Source: an uncultured Verrucomicrobiota bacterium (lineage in GTDB: Bacteria > Verrucomicrobiota > Kiritimatiellia > CAIQIC01 > Lenti-01). From it: 64,000 nt of DNA. The stretch covers positions 372,001-436,000 of the forward strand of contig CALMBO010000027.1 of NCBI GenBank assembly GCA_937860055.1, in the 5' to 3' direction. Within the stretch, counting starts at the first letter, position 1. Each line of letters begins with the position of its first letter. The notes below the pieces were generated by a model, which saw only the letters and a program-made list of their open reading frames with translations, was not told the origin of the DNA and did not search any database. The position numbers were made by a program, and so were the translations under genes. This document shows, piece after piece, positions 24,952-33,579 of the stretch.

Positions 24952-26316
24952 ATGAAACAAACTTCTTGTTGGATGTTGGCGGCCCTCGCCCTGTGCTGGG
25001 CCATGGCCGGTTGCGGCGAGAACGGCTCTTCCGAACCCGCCAAGACCGACGCCCCCGCCGCCGAAGCCGCCGAAGCCGCCGCGCCGGCAGCGGACGCCCC
25101 CGCCGCCGCCGAGGCCGCCGCTCCGGCAGCCGCCCCCGAGGCCGATACTTCCACCGTCATCGCGAAGGTCAACGGCAAGGACATCACCGAAGCCGATATC
25201 CAGAAGGTGCTCGGCATGTTCAAGAAGCAGATGGGCAGCCGGATCCCTCCGGAGCAGCTGGAAGATGCCGTCCCCCGCATCCGCGAACGCATCCTGGAAG
25301 AACTGGTCATGCGCCGCCTCCTCCTCGATGAAGTCGCCAAGGCGGGCGTCAGCCTGTCGGATGCCGAGTTCGACGAGGTCAAGGCCGAACTGGCCCAGGA
25401 AATGCCTCCGGGCACCACGATCGAAACCTACATGGAGGAAACCGGCACCACGGAAGCCGAGATGCGCGAGCAGATGTCCGTCCGCAAGATGCTCATGGCC
25501 AAGGCCGAATCCATCGCGAAGCCCACGGACGAGGAAATCCAGAAGTTCTACGATGAAAACAAGGAAGGCTTCGCCCAGGGCGAGTCCGTCGTGGCCTCCC
25601 ATATCCTGATCAAGCTGGATCCGGCCGATGACGAGGCCGCCAAGGCCGCCAAGCGCGAGCGCATCGAGGGCCTCCGCAAGCAGATCCTCGAAGGCGCCGA
25701 TTTCGCCGAAACCGCCAAGGCCAACTCCGATTGCCCCAGCGCCAGCGCCGGCGGCGACCTCGGCTCGTTCGGCAAGGGCCAGATGGTCCCCGAATTCGAA
25801 GACGCCGCCTTCTCCCAGCCGGTGGGCTCCGTCGGCGAGGTCGTCGAAACCCAGTTCGGCTACCACCTCATCAAGGTCACCGAGCACAACGACGCCAAGA
25901 CCATGGATTTCGAAGAGGTCAAGCCCCGCATCAGCGAAAACCTGTATGTCCAAAGCCAGCAGGACGCCGTCAAGGAGTATATCGATGGCCTCCGCAAGCA
26001 GGCCGACATCCAGCGCTTCGACAAGGCGCCCGATGCCGAAACCATGCTCCAGCTGGATGTCGAGGAGGAAGCCGTTGAGGAACCCGCGCCGGCCGTCGAA
26101 GAAGCACCGGCCATCGAATCCGCCGCCGAGGAGTCCGTCGAAGCGGCCGAAGCGGCTGTCGAAGCTGTGGTGGAAACGGCCGAAGAAGCGGTTCCCGCCG
26201 TCGAAGCCGCCGCAGAAGAGGCCGTCGAAGAGGTGAAGGATGCCGCCGCCGAGGCCGAAGCCGCCGCGGAGACAACCGTCGAAGAAGCCGCCCCGGAAGC
26301 CGGGAAAGCCCCGTAG
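24952..26316 (+). CDS. Parvulin-type peptidyl-prolyl isomerase lipoprotein (PrsA/SurA-like)
   Basis: A 454-residue periplasmic folding factor. The signal peptide ends in lipobox 'AMAGC' (Cys21), followed by an Ala/Pro-rich linker to about residue 62. A SurA-N-like helical domain spans about 65-200, and one rotamase domain spans about 211-305 with 'SHILIKLD', 'NSDCPSASAGGDLGSFGKGQMVPEFEDAAF' divided over its core, and 'QFGYHLIKVTEH'. Residues 371-454 are an unusual tail made almost only of Ala, Glu and Val ('AAEEAVEEVKDAAAEAEAAAE'). Such proteins assist folding of outer-membrane or secreted proteins. The gene stands alone between its own promoter and terminator. Confidence 0.88.
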   Translation: MKQTSCWMLAALALCWAMAGCGENGSSEPAKTDAPAAEAAEAAAPAADAPAAAEAAAPAAAPEADTSTVIAKVNGKDITEADIQKVLGMFKKQMGSRIPPEQLEDAVPRIRERILEELVMRRLLLDEVAKAGVSLSDAEFDEVKAELAQEMPPGTTIETYMEETGTTEAEMREQMSVRKMLMAKAESIAKPTDEEIQKFYDENKEGFAQGESVVASHILIKLDPADDEAAKAAKRERIEGLRKQILEGADFAETAKANSDCPSASAGGDLGSFGKGQMVPEFEDAAFSQPVGSVGEVVETQFGYHLIKVTEHNDAKTMDFEEVKPRISENLYVQSQQDAVKEYIDGLRKQADIQRFDKAPDAETMLQLDVEEEAVEEPAPAVEEAPAIESAAEESVEAAEAAVEAVVETAEEAVPAVEAAAEEAVEEVKDAAAEAEAAAETTVEEAAPEAGKAP

Positions 26317-26333
26317 CTTCTCTCCTCCCCGCG

Positions 26334-26360
26334 AAAGCCCGGCGAAAGCCGGGCTTTTTT
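26334..26360 (+). terminator. Intrinsic terminator after the parvulin gene
   Basis: A 10-bp stem AAAGCCCGGC/GCCGGGCTTT (26334-26343 with 26348-26357) with a GAAA tetraloop runs into TTTTTT (26355-26360). It lies 17 bases after the stop codon. Confidence 0.92.
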
Positions 26361-26397
26361 ATTGGCGGGGAGCCGCTTGCGACCCGCCGGCCAGCCA

Positions 26398-26426
26398 TTG
26401 ACTACCGGTCCTTCTTTCGGCAGAAT
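26398..26426 (+). promoter_or_regulatory. Predicted promoter of the transketolase gene, nearly leaderless
   Basis: TTGACT (26398-26403) and CAGAAT (26421-26426) are 17 bases apart. The ATG at 26437 is ten bases beyond the -10 box, leaving a leader of about four bases and no room for a Shine-Dalgarno site. Confidence 0.45.
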
Positions 26427-26436
26427 CCCCCGGATC

Positions 26437-28695
26437 ATGAAAACAAAATTCTCTCCTGACACCCTCCAGCAAAAACACAACCAATCGCTTCTGGCCGAGT
26501 CGATCTACATGCGCCGCGAAGTCGTCTCCTCCGTCCCCCCTCTCCATCTGGACATCGACCAGATCGCACGCCTCTCCGCCGATGATATCCATCTTTTCGA
26601 GGCGCTCCAGATCGATGCCGCCCGGCTCGCCATCGAATCCGTGGCCTCGCTGTCCAAGATCAACGAGGTCGACCACATGGGCGGCGGCCTCGACCTGATC
26701 CCCCCCCTCCTGCTGACCCTCTCGCTGGTGAACCGCGCCGCGCGCGATTTCACCATCGAAAACGCCCACACCTCCGTCGGTTATTTCTCCGCCCTCTCCG
26801 TCCTCGGCTATCTCGACCGCAAGCGCGTCATCGACACCTTCCGCCGCGGGCTCGACATCCCCGGCCATGTTTCCTGGGTGCCCGGCGGCACGCAGCTCAA
26901 CGGCGGCCGCCTCGGCGTCATGATCCCCACGGCGGTCGGCCAGGCCCTCGGCAAGCGCGCCACCTATGGCTCCGACACCTGGGTGCTCTGCCATTGCGGC
27001 GATGCCGGCTGGATCTCCGGACACGCCCTCAACGGCTTCCATGCGGCCCACCTCCTCAAGGCCCCCGTCACCTTCATCATGCACCGGAACGGAATCCAGC
27101 TCTCCGGCACGACCGAGAAAATGACGGGCCGCGACCCGCGCCCCGTCATCGAAGCCATGGGCGTCCAGGTCTTGGAAACCCCTTCGCTTTACGATATTTC
27201 CACGCTGTGGAAAACCCTCCGCGAAGCCCGGGCGCTCGCCAAGGACGGCATCCCCACCATGGTCATCCCCACGGGCAAGAGCGACGTCCTCCTCTCCCAA
27301 ATCGGCGAGCGCTTCGGCATCTCCGCCGAACTCTCCGCCTTCGCCGCCAAGAACGGCGTGAAGATGGACAAGCCCGTTTGGCTGCCCGGCTGCCTCATGA
27401 GCTACCGCGACCTTCCTTCCATGATGGAATGCCTCTTCCTCGTCAACGGCCTGCCCGGAGGCAAGGCCCACCACGATGGCCACATGAAAGGCCGCGACCT
27501 GGACGCCTTGCTGGCCAATCCCATGCTCCAGTTCTCGAAGAAACAGGAGGAGGCCCTGGCGCGCTGGCGCGCCCTTCCGCCGGTATCGGTCACCACCACG
27601 GCCCGTCCCGCCCCCGGCGCGGAAAACCTGGCCATCCCGGCCGAAGCCTTGGCCAAGGCCGAGGCCGCCCTGCCCCCCTCCGGCGGAAAGTGGATCACGC
27701 CCCGCGCCGGCGTCGCCGCCGCTTATGAGCTCGTCGCCAAGACGCATCCGTCCGCCATGTTCGTGCTGGATTGCGATCTCGCCCCCTCCACCAAGGTGGA
27801 TCTCGCGCAGAAGGTGCTCGATTCCAGCCACCAGTTCCAGCTCTCCATCGAGGAGCAGATCGCCACCATGATGGCCAACGGCGTGGCCATGTCCACGCCC
27901 GATCCCAAGCTCGTCGTCTTCGCCACCTTCGCCGCCTTCTTCGAGGGCATCGCGCGCGAAGGCCTCGAGATGTGGCGCTACCAGCGCAACCTCACCGGCG
28001 CGAACGAAGGCCTCAACGTGACCTTCCACCTGTCGCATGTCGGATCCTGCACCGGCCGCGACCACTTCTCCGGCTGGTCGCTCGACTGGATCAACCTCGC
28101 CATCGGCTACCTGCCGTACCTCGACCGCTTCTACGCCCCCGCCGACGCCCGCGCCGCCTTCGTCGCCATCTGCGACCTGGCCTCGCGCAACGGCGCGCAT
28201 ATCCTCGGCATCCCCCGCGACAACCTCCCCATCCTCGTCGATCCGGCCACGAAGAAGCCCCTCTGGAGCTCCGACAGCCCGTGGACCGACGTGAACCAGC
28301 TCCGGGCGCAGCCCGGCGCCCGGAAGGCCCTCCTCGGGTTCGGCTCCACCGCGTTCGTCGCCGCCGAGGCCTCCGACAAGCTTGCCGCCGAAGGCATCGC
28401 CGCCGACGCGTGGGTCGTCAACGGCCTCCCGCTGGACGACGGCCGCCTCGAAGCGCTGTTCAAGCAGTATCCCGACGGAATCGTCACCATCGAGGACGGC
28501 CTCATCGGCACCCCCGAAAAGGGATTGCGCGGCTTCGCCGGCCTCGTCTGCGGCGCCGCCCATGGCCGGAAGATCCCGTTGATCCACCTCGGCATCACCG
28601 ATCCGCGCATCGCCCCCTCCGAGGGCCACCTCGAACTCTGGCAGTACTTCGGCATCGACGCCCCCTCCGCCATCGCCGCCGCCAAGGCCCTCTGA
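26437..28695 (+). CDS. Divergent transketolase-family enzyme
   Basis: A 752-residue thiamine-diphosphate enzyme with the transketolase three-domain layout. The cofactor motif is 'GDAG' at residues 188-191 (the family usually has GDG) followed 30 residues later by 'HRNG' with Asn218. The pyrimidine domain (about 430-620) has 'IEEQIATMMANGVAM', 'FATFAAFFEG' and 'LSHVGSCTGRDHFSGWSLDWIN'. The C-terminal domain has 'LLGFGSTAFVAAEASDKLAAEG'. It is about 90 residues longer than E. coli transketolase and poorly conserved in the usual substrate His motifs, so the substrate should not be assumed to be the classical sugar phosphates. nadA follows after 11 bases and is probably co-transcribed. Confidence 0.78.
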   Translation: MKTKFSPDTLQQKHNQSLLAESIYMRREVVSSVPPLHLDIDQIARLSADDIHLFEALQIDAARLAIESVASLSKINEVDHMGGGLDLIPPLLLTLSLVNRAARDFTIENAHTSVGYFSALSVLGYLDRKRVIDTFRRGLDIPGHVSWVPGGTQLNGGRLGVMIPTAVGQALGKRATYGSDTWVLCHCGDAGWISGHALNGFHAAHLLKAPVTFIMHRNGIQLSGTTEKMTGRDPRPVIEAMGVQVLETPSLYDISTLWKTLREARALAKDGIPTMVIPTGKSDVLLSQIGERFGISAELSAFAAKNGVKMDKPVWLPGCLMSYRDLPSMMECLFLVNGLPGGKAHHDGHMKGRDLDALLANPMLQFSKKQEEALARWRALPPVSVTTTARPAPGAENLAIPAEALAKAEAALPPSGGKWITPRAGVAAAYELVAKTHPSAMFVLDCDLAPSTKVDLAQKVLDSSHQFQLSIEEQIATMMANGVAMSTPDPKLVVFATFAAFFEGIAREGLEMWRYQRNLTGANEGLNVTFHLSHVGSCTGRDHFSGWSLDWINLAIGYLPYLDRFYAPADARAAFVAICDLASRNGAHILGIPRDNLPILVDPATKKPLWSSDSPWTDVNQLRAQPGARKALLGFGSTAFVAAEASDKLAAEGIAADAWVVNGLPLDDGRLEALFKQYPDGIVTIEDGLIGTPEKGLRGFAGLVCGAAHGRKIPLIHLGITDPRIAPSEGHLELWQYFGIDAPSAIAAAKAL

Positions 28696-28706
28696 TCGGC
28701 TGCCCC

Positions 28707-29606
28707 ATGGACCTCGTCGCGGAAATCCGAAAGCTCCAGACGGAGCGCAAGGCCATCATCCTCGCGCACAACTACCAGCTGCCCGAGGTGCAGGACATCG
28801 CCGACTTCACCGGCGATTCCCTCGAGCTCTCCCGCAAAGCCACCGAGGTCGTCGCCGACGTCATCGTCTTCTGTGGCGTGCACTTCATGGCCGAGACCGC
28901 GGCGATCCTGAACCCGGACAAGACCGTCCTCATGCCCGACGCCCGCGCCGGCTGCCCCATGGCCGACATGATCACCGGCGCGCAGCTCCGGGAATTCAAG
29001 GCCAAGCACCCCGGCGCCAAGGTCGTCTGCTACGTCAACTCCACCGCCGAGGTAAAGGCCGAAAGCGATTGCTGCTGCACCTCCGGCAACGCCGCCAGGA
29101 TCGTGCAGCATTACGCGGACGACGAAGTGCTCTTCGTCCCCGACCAGCACCTCGGCAGCGTTGTCGAGGAGCAGCTCGGCCGCAAGCTGATCCTTTGGCC
29201 CGGCTACTGCCCCACCCACGCCCGCATCAACCCCAAGGACATCCTCGACCTCAAGGCCGCGCACCCCCGGGCCCTCGCCCTCGCGCACCCGGAATGCCCC
29301 AAACCCGTCCGCGCCGTCTCCGACCACATCCTCTCCACCGGCCAGATGTGCACCTTCGTGAAGCAAAACCCCGCCTCCGAATTCATCATCGCCACCGAGG
29401 AAGGCTTGATCCACCGGCTGAAGAAAGACAACCCCGGAAAGGTCTTCTACCGCGTCTCGCCTTTCGCCCTCTGCCCCAACATGAAGCGGAACACCCTCGA
29501 GAAGGTCCTGTTCTGCCTGCGCGACATGCAGCCCGTCGTCCGCGTCGATCCAGCCATCGCCTCCCGCGCCCGCCGCGCCATCGAGCAGATGCTCGCCTGG
29601 TCCTGA
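28707..29606 (+). CDS. nadA: Quinolinate synthase
   Basis: NadA condenses iminoaspartate with dihydroxyacetone phosphate to quinolinate, the precursor of NAD. The 299-residue protein is the short bacterial type, with the three cluster cysteines Cys83 ('RAGCPMAD'), Cys168 ('PGYCPTH') and Cys256 ('LCPNMK'), which hold a [4Fe-4S] cluster. 'ILAHNYQLPEVQDIADFTGDS' and 'YVNSTAEVKAESDCCCTSGNA' are also family hallmarks. nadB and nadC are not in the window. The ATG at 28707 is the only plausible start before the conserved N-terminus. A composite repeat element begins about 14 bases past the stop. Confidence 0.95.
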   Translation: MDLVAEIRKLQTERKAIILAHNYQLPEVQDIADFTGDSLELSRKATEVVADVIVFCGVHFMAETAAILNPDKTVLMPDARAGCPMADMITGAQLREFKAKHPGAKVVCYVNSTAEVKAESDCCCTSGNAARIVQHYADDEVLFVPDQHLGSVVEEQLGRKLILWPGYCPTHARINPKDILDLKAAHPRALALAHPECPKPVRAVSDHILSTGQMCTFVKQNPASEFIIATEEGLIHRLKKDNPGKVFYRVSPFALCPNMKRNTLEKVLFCLRDMQPVVRVDPAIASRARRAIEQMLAWS

Positions 29607-29619
29607 GCCCCCCTCCCTC

Positions 29620-29706
29620 CGGCGCGGAAAGGCGCCGGACGTTCCCCCAATCCGGTTTTTCCACACAATGGAAAAAGTTTTTGCCGTTTTTCCACGCAAT
29701 GGAAAA
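29620..29706 (+). repeat. Composite 3'-end repeat element, copy 3 (head plus two dyads)
   Basis: The head CGGCGCGGAAAGGCGCCGG starts at 29620. Dyads TTTTCCACACAATGGAAAA (29657-29675) and TTTTCCACGCAATGGAAAA (29688-29706) follow, again 31 bp apart. Unlike the other copies it is not between convergent genes: the next gene is tRNA-Leu on the same strand. Confidence 0.85.
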
Positions 29707-29749
29707 ACTTTCATCCGCCGCGCACCCCCCACTGGAATGCCGGCGGGGT

Positions 29750-29777
29750 TTGCATCGGCGGGACAATCTGCAATACT
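29750..29777 (+). promoter_or_regulatory. Predicted promoter of tRNA-Leu
   Basis: TTGCAT (29750-29755) and AATACT (29772-29777) are 16 bases apart. Transcription would start about 13 bases upstream of the tRNA. Confidence 0.4.
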
Positions 29778-29796
29778 GCCTGGACATGCCGCTGCC

Positions 29797-29882
29797 GCCC
29801 GGGTGGCGAAATGGCAGACGCAAGGGACTTAAAATCCCTTGGCCGAAAGGCCGTGTGGGTTCGACCCCCACCCCGGGCACCA
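29797..29882 (+). tRNA. tRNA-Leu, anticodon UAA
   Basis: A complete class II tRNA of 86 bases including an encoded CCA end. The acceptor stem pairs GCCCGGG (29797-29803) with CCCGGGC (29872-29878), followed by discriminator A and CCA. The anticodon arm AAGGGA/TCCCTT holds the loop CTTAAAA, giving anticodon TAA. A long variable arm (GGCCGAAAGGCC region) and a T-loop GGTTCGACCCC confirm a leucine tRNA reading UUA and UUG. uraA starts 23 bases downstream and may be read from the same transcript. Confidence 0.97.
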
Positions 29883-29905
29883 ATGCGGCCGACAGGAGAT
29901 AGAAC

Positions 29906-31177
29906 ATGATGACCTTGCCGACAGGGAAACAGGCCATTCTAGGCGTCCAGATGCTTTTCGTGGCGTTTGGAGCGCTGGTGCTGGTGCCGCTGCTGACGGG
30001 CCTCGACCCGTCCATCGCCCTCTTCACCGCGGGAGCCGGGACCCTGCTTTTCCATGCGATCACCGGGGGAAAGGTCCCGATCTTCCTGGCCAGCTCGTTT
30101 GCCTTCATCGCCCCGATTTCCTTCTCGATGAAGCAATTCGGCCCGGGCGCCACGTCCGGCGCCCTTTTCTGCGCGGGGCTGGTCTATTTGCTGTTCAGCG
30201 GCATGGCCCTGGTCGGCGGCCGCGAGATGCTCAATCGCTACCTGCCGCCCATCGTCACCGGTCCCGTCATCATGGTGATCGGCCTCAAGCTCGCGCCCGT
30301 CGCCGTCGGCATGACAAAAAGCTTCGACGGCTCCTGCACCCCCGATGGCCGGGCGCTGTTCCTCGCGGCATGCGCCCTGCTCACCGCCGTGGCGGCCGTC
30401 ATGTTCGGAAAAAAACTGTTCAGCCTCATCCCCATCCTGTGCGGCATCGTGGCCGGCTATCTGGTCTCGCTGGCCCTGGGGGTGGTGGATTTCGCGCCGG
30501 TCAAGGCGGCGGCATGGTTCCAGATCCCCTGGACTCTCGCCATGGAGAAAGGCTCCTTCGCGGTCCCGGTGTTCGATTGGGCCGCCATCCTTTACATGCT
30601 GCCGGTCGCCCTCGCGCCGGCCATCGAACATGTCGGCGACATCCTCGCCATCTCGTCCGTGACCGGCAAGGACTACCTGAAGGATCCGGGCCTGCACCGC
30701 ACCTTGCTGGGCGACGGCCTTGCGACTTCGCTGGCCGGCATCCTCGGCGGACCGCCCAACACCACCTATTCCGAGGTCACCGGCGCCGTCGCCCTCACCA
30801 AGGCCTATGAGCCCATCCTCATGCGGGTCGCCGCAATGGCCGCCATCCTCCTCGCCTTCGTCGGCAAACTCGGCGCCATCCTGCGCACCATCCCCGCCCC
30901 CGTCATGGGAGGCATCATGCTGCTGCTGTTCGGGATGATCGCCGCCATCGGCGTGAATTCCCTCGTCAAATCGCGCGTGGACATGTCCCGCTCCCGCAAT
31001 CTCGTCATCGCCTCGGTGATCCTCACCACCGGCATCGGCGACATGACCTTCAGCTGCGGCCGGTTCTGCCTCGGCGGAATCGGTCTTGCCGGCCTGGTCG
31101 GCGTCCTCCTGAACCTCGTCCTGCCGGGAAGCAACGAGGCCCATGCCGGCCAAGCCGGCGAAGGAAAGGATTCATGA
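29906..31177 (+). CDS. uraA: Uracil permease (NCS2 family)
   Basis: A 423-residue nucleobase:cation symporter with about 12-14 hydrophobic segments. Family signs are the N-terminal 'GVQMLFVAFGALVLVPLLTG', 'IFLASSFAFIAPI', the substrate-site 'LPVALAPAIEHVGDI' with its Glu, and 'AGILGGPPNTTYSEVTGAVALT'. The length is that of UraA-like uracil transporters; xanthine carriers are usually longer. It imports uracil for pyrimidine salvage. AGGAG lies ahead of the ATG, and the next gene overlaps its stop (ATGA), so the two transporters are co-translated. Confidence 0.9.
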   Translation: MMTLPTGKQAILGVQMLFVAFGALVLVPLLTGLDPSIALFTAGAGTLLFHAITGGKVPIFLASSFAFIAPISFSMKQFGPGATSGALFCAGLVYLLFSGMALVGGREMLNRYLPPIVTGPVIMVIGLKLAPVAVGMTKSFDGSCTPDGRALFLAACALLTAVAAVMFGKKLFSLIPILCGIVAGYLVSLALGVVDFAPVKAAAWFQIPWTLAMEKGSFAVPVFDWAAILYMLPVALAPAIEHVGDILAISSVTGKDYLKDPGLHRTLLGDGLATSLAGILGGPPNTTYSEVTGAVALTKAYEPILMRVAAMAAILLAFVGKLGAILRTIPAPVMGGIMLLLFGMIAAIGVNSLVKSRVDMSRSRNLVIASVILTTGIGDMTFSCGRFCLGGIGLAGLVGVLLNLVLPGSNEAHAGQAGEGKDS

Positions 31178-32124
31178 TCCTCTCCGCCCTTCTGTTCGCC
31201 CTCGGCATCGCCCTCCTGTTCGGCGGAACGGAGGCTGTCCTGCGACGCGTGCCGAAGCTGGCCGCCTGGCTGCGGGTTTCGCCGCTCGTGGTCACGGTGC
31301 TGCTGGTCGCCATCATGACTTCCCTGCCCGAATTCTGCGTGTCGCTGTTCGCCGCGCTTCGCGGACAACCCGCCGCCGCCGTGGGCAACATTGTCGGCTC
31401 CAATTTCGTCACGTTGACCTTCGTGGCCGGGATCTGCGCCCTGTGGCGGCCCATCTCGGTGGGCCCCACCATCCGGACCCGGGAATCGAGCTGGATGATC
31501 CTGTCCGCCGCCCTCCTGCTGGTTCTGGCCATGGATGGCCGCATCACCCGGCTGGACGGCCTGATCCTGCTGGCATCCTACTATCCCTACTTCCAGGGAA
31601 CGCTGGACGACGCCAAGCGCCAGCGCCGGCAGGCGCCGGCCTCGGCGGCGGCCATTCCGCATCCCTGGCTCGACATCGCCGTCTTCCTCGCCGGGCTGGG
31701 CATGATCGTGCTGGGTTCGAACTGGATCGTGGAGCACGGCACCGTCATGGCCAAAAGCCTCGGCATGAGCGACCTCCTCATTGGCGTCACCTTCTACGCC
31801 TTCGGGACTTCATTGCCGGAACTGGCCATCGCGCTGGGCGCCGTCCTCCGCCACCACGAGGATGTCACCCTGGGTGAAATCTATGCCTCCAATATCTTCA
31901 CCGGGCTGGCCGTGGCCGGCACCCTGTGCCTGGCGCTGCCCCTGCCGGTCGAGCCCCTGATCGTGCATCGCGACCTTCCCCTGCTGGTCCTGGCGGGCGT
32001 GCTGCTCCAGATGTTCGTCACCACCGGATCCCGCTTCGTCCGGACGGAAGCGGCGGTGATGATCGCCATCTTCGCGCTGTTTCTCGCCGCCCAGTTCATG
32101 GGATTCGGCCTCTCGCTTCCGTAA
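31174..32124 (+). CDS. Calcium/sodium antiporter (CaCA family, YrbG-like)
   Basis: A 316-residue membrane exchanger with about ten hydrophobic segments in two homologous halves. The two alpha-repeat motifs that bind cations are plain: 'TSLPEFCVSLFAALRGQPAAAVGNIVGSN' shared between helices 2-3, and 'GTSLPELAIALGAVLRHHEDVTLGEIYASN' shared between helices 7-8. These have the spaced acidic residues and GSN/ASN ends of prokaryotic Na+/Ca2+ exchangers. The ion pair used is inferred from the family. The ATG overlaps the uraA stop. Confidence 0.88.
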   Translation: MILSALLFALGIALLFGGTEAVLRRVPKLAAWLRVSPLVVTVLLVAIMTSLPEFCVSLFAALRGQPAAAVGNIVGSNFVTLTFVAGICALWRPISVGPTIRTRESSWMILSAALLLVLAMDGRITRLDGLILLASYYPYFQGTLDDAKRQRRQAPASAAAIPHPWLDIAVFLAGLGMIVLGSNWIVEHGTVMAKSLGMSDLLIGVTFYAFGTSLPELAIALGAVLRHHEDVTLGEIYASNIFTGLAVAGTLCLALPLPVEPLIVHRDLPLLVLAGVLLQMFVTTGSRFVRTEAAVMIAIFALFLAAQFMGFGLSLP

Positions 32125-32128
32125 GGGC

Positions 32129-32157
32129 TTGCGTCCATATCCGTCCCGTCATATAAA
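32129..32157 (+). promoter_or_regulatory. Predicted promoter of thrC, nearly leaderless
   Basis: TTGCGT (32129-32134) and TATAAA (32152-32157) are 17 bases apart. The ATG at 32167 comes nine bases after the -10 box, so the leader would be about three bases. Confidence 0.5.
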
Positions 32158-32166
32158 GACGGGGCT

Positions 32167-33561
32167 ATGAATCCGATCCGCTATGTCAGCACCCGCGGCG
32201 CGCAGGCGCCGCTCGCCTTCAAGGATGCCGTCATGACCGGCCTCGCCCGCGACGGCGGCCTTCTCATCCCCACCCGCATCCCGGATGTCTCCGGCAAGCT
32301 GGAGGAATGGAAGGATCTCGACTATCCCGATCTCGCGTTTGAAATCATCCGCCTGTTCACCGACGACCTGCCCGGAGACCGCCTCCGCGAGCTGATCGAG
32401 AGAGCCTATTCCACCTTTGCGCATCCCGATGTCGCCCCCGTCCGCAAGGTGGGAGGAATCCATATCCTCGAACTGTTCCACGGCCCCACCCTCGCCTTCA
32501 AGGATATCGCCCTCCAGTTCCTCGGCCGCCTGTTCGAGGAAATCCTCGAGGAACGCCAGGGACGCCTCAACATCCTCGCCGCCACCAGCGGCGACACCGG
32601 TTCGGCCGCCATCTGCGGCGTGCGCGGGCAGGAACGCATCCACATCTTCGTCATGCATCCGCATGGGCGCGTCAGCCCCCTGCAGGAACGCCAGATGACC
32701 TCCGTGCTCGATGCCAACGTCTTCAATCTCGCGGTCAAAGGCAGTTTCGACGACTGCCAGCTCATCATGAAGACCCTGTTCAGCGACCTGCCGTTCAAGG
32801 ACGCCCACGCCCTCGGCACCGTCAATTCCGTCAACTGGGCCCGCGTGCTGAGCCAGATCGTCTATTATTTCTACGCGGCCTTCCGCGTCTTCGAGGAAAC
32901 CGGCGCGGCGCACCTGCAGTTTTCCGTGCCGACCGGCAACTTCGGCGACATTCTCGCCGGCTGGTACGCCAAGCAGATGGGCCTGCCCGTCCGGCGCCTG
33001 ATCCTCGCGACCAACGAGAACGACATCCTCGCCCGCTTCTTCAACACCGGCGTCTACGCCAAGGGACAGGTCGTTCCCACTGTCAACCCCTCGATGGACA
33101 TCCAGGTCGCCAGCAACTTCGAGCGCTGGCTCTATTACAAGGCCGGCCAGGATCCCCGGAAGGTCGCCCGCCTCATGACGCAGTTCGCGATGGAAGGCCG
33201 CATGGAGATCCCCCGCGATGCCAAGGGGCTCGTGGACCGGGAAATCGTCGCCGGCGCCTCCGACACGAAGCACACCCTGGACACCATCAAGCGCTACCAC
33301 GAGAAGTTCAACTATCTCCTCGACCCCCACACGGCGGCCGGCGTGTTCGTGGCCGAGCAATACAACGAACTGGACGATCCCATGGTCTGCCTCGCGACGG
33401 CGCATCCCGCCAAGTTCCCCGACGCCATCGAGGATGCCACCGGCCAGGACATCGCCCGCCATCCCATGCTCGACGCGCTGAAAAACGCCAAGACCCGGTG
33501 CGAGGTCATCGACAACAGCGCCGAAGCGGTCAAGACCTACCTGGCCGCCCGGGCGCGCTGA
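32167..33561 (+). CDS. thrC: Threonine synthase
   Basis: ThrC converts O-phosphohomoserine to threonine with PLP. The 464-residue protein is of the long type: 'YVSTRGAQAPLAFKDAVMTGLARDGGLLIP' (in parts) at the N-terminus, the PLP lysine in 'GPTLAFKDIALQF' (about residue 113), 'ATSGDTGSAA' as the phosphate loop, and 'PTGNFGDILAGW' in the middle. Together with hom and lysC it completes the route from aspartate to threonine except for aspartate-semialdehyde dehydrogenase and homoserine kinase, which are not seen here. A promoter lies directly before the start codon. Confidence 0.96.
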   Translation: MNPIRYVSTRGAQAPLAFKDAVMTGLARDGGLLIPTRIPDVSGKLEEWKDLDYPDLAFEIIRLFTDDLPGDRLRELIERAYSTFAHPDVAPVRKVGGIHILELFHGPTLAFKDIALQFLGRLFEEILEERQGRLNILAATSGDTGSAAICGVRGQERIHIFVMHPHGRVSPLQERQMTSVLDANVFNLAVKGSFDDCQLIMKTLFSDLPFKDAHALGTVNSVNWARVLSQIVYYFYAAFRVFEETGAAHLQFSVPTGNFGDILAGWYAKQMGLPVRRLILATNENDILARFFNTGVYAKGQVVPTVNPSMDIQVASNFERWLYYKAGQDPRKVARLMTQFAMEGRMEIPRDAKGLVDREIVAGASDTKHTLDTIKRYHEKFNYLLDPHTAAGVFVAEQYNELDDPMVCLATAHPAKFPDAIEDATGQDIARHPMLDALKNAKTRCEVIDNSAEAVKTYLAARAR

Positions 33562-33579
33562 ACGCGGCGGATCAGCCCC

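Noticed and set aside
29620-29706. Attachment site of an integrated element beside tRNA-Leu
   Set aside because: No integrase gene and no repeat of the tRNA 3' end are present, and the same repeat occurs at sites without a tRNA.
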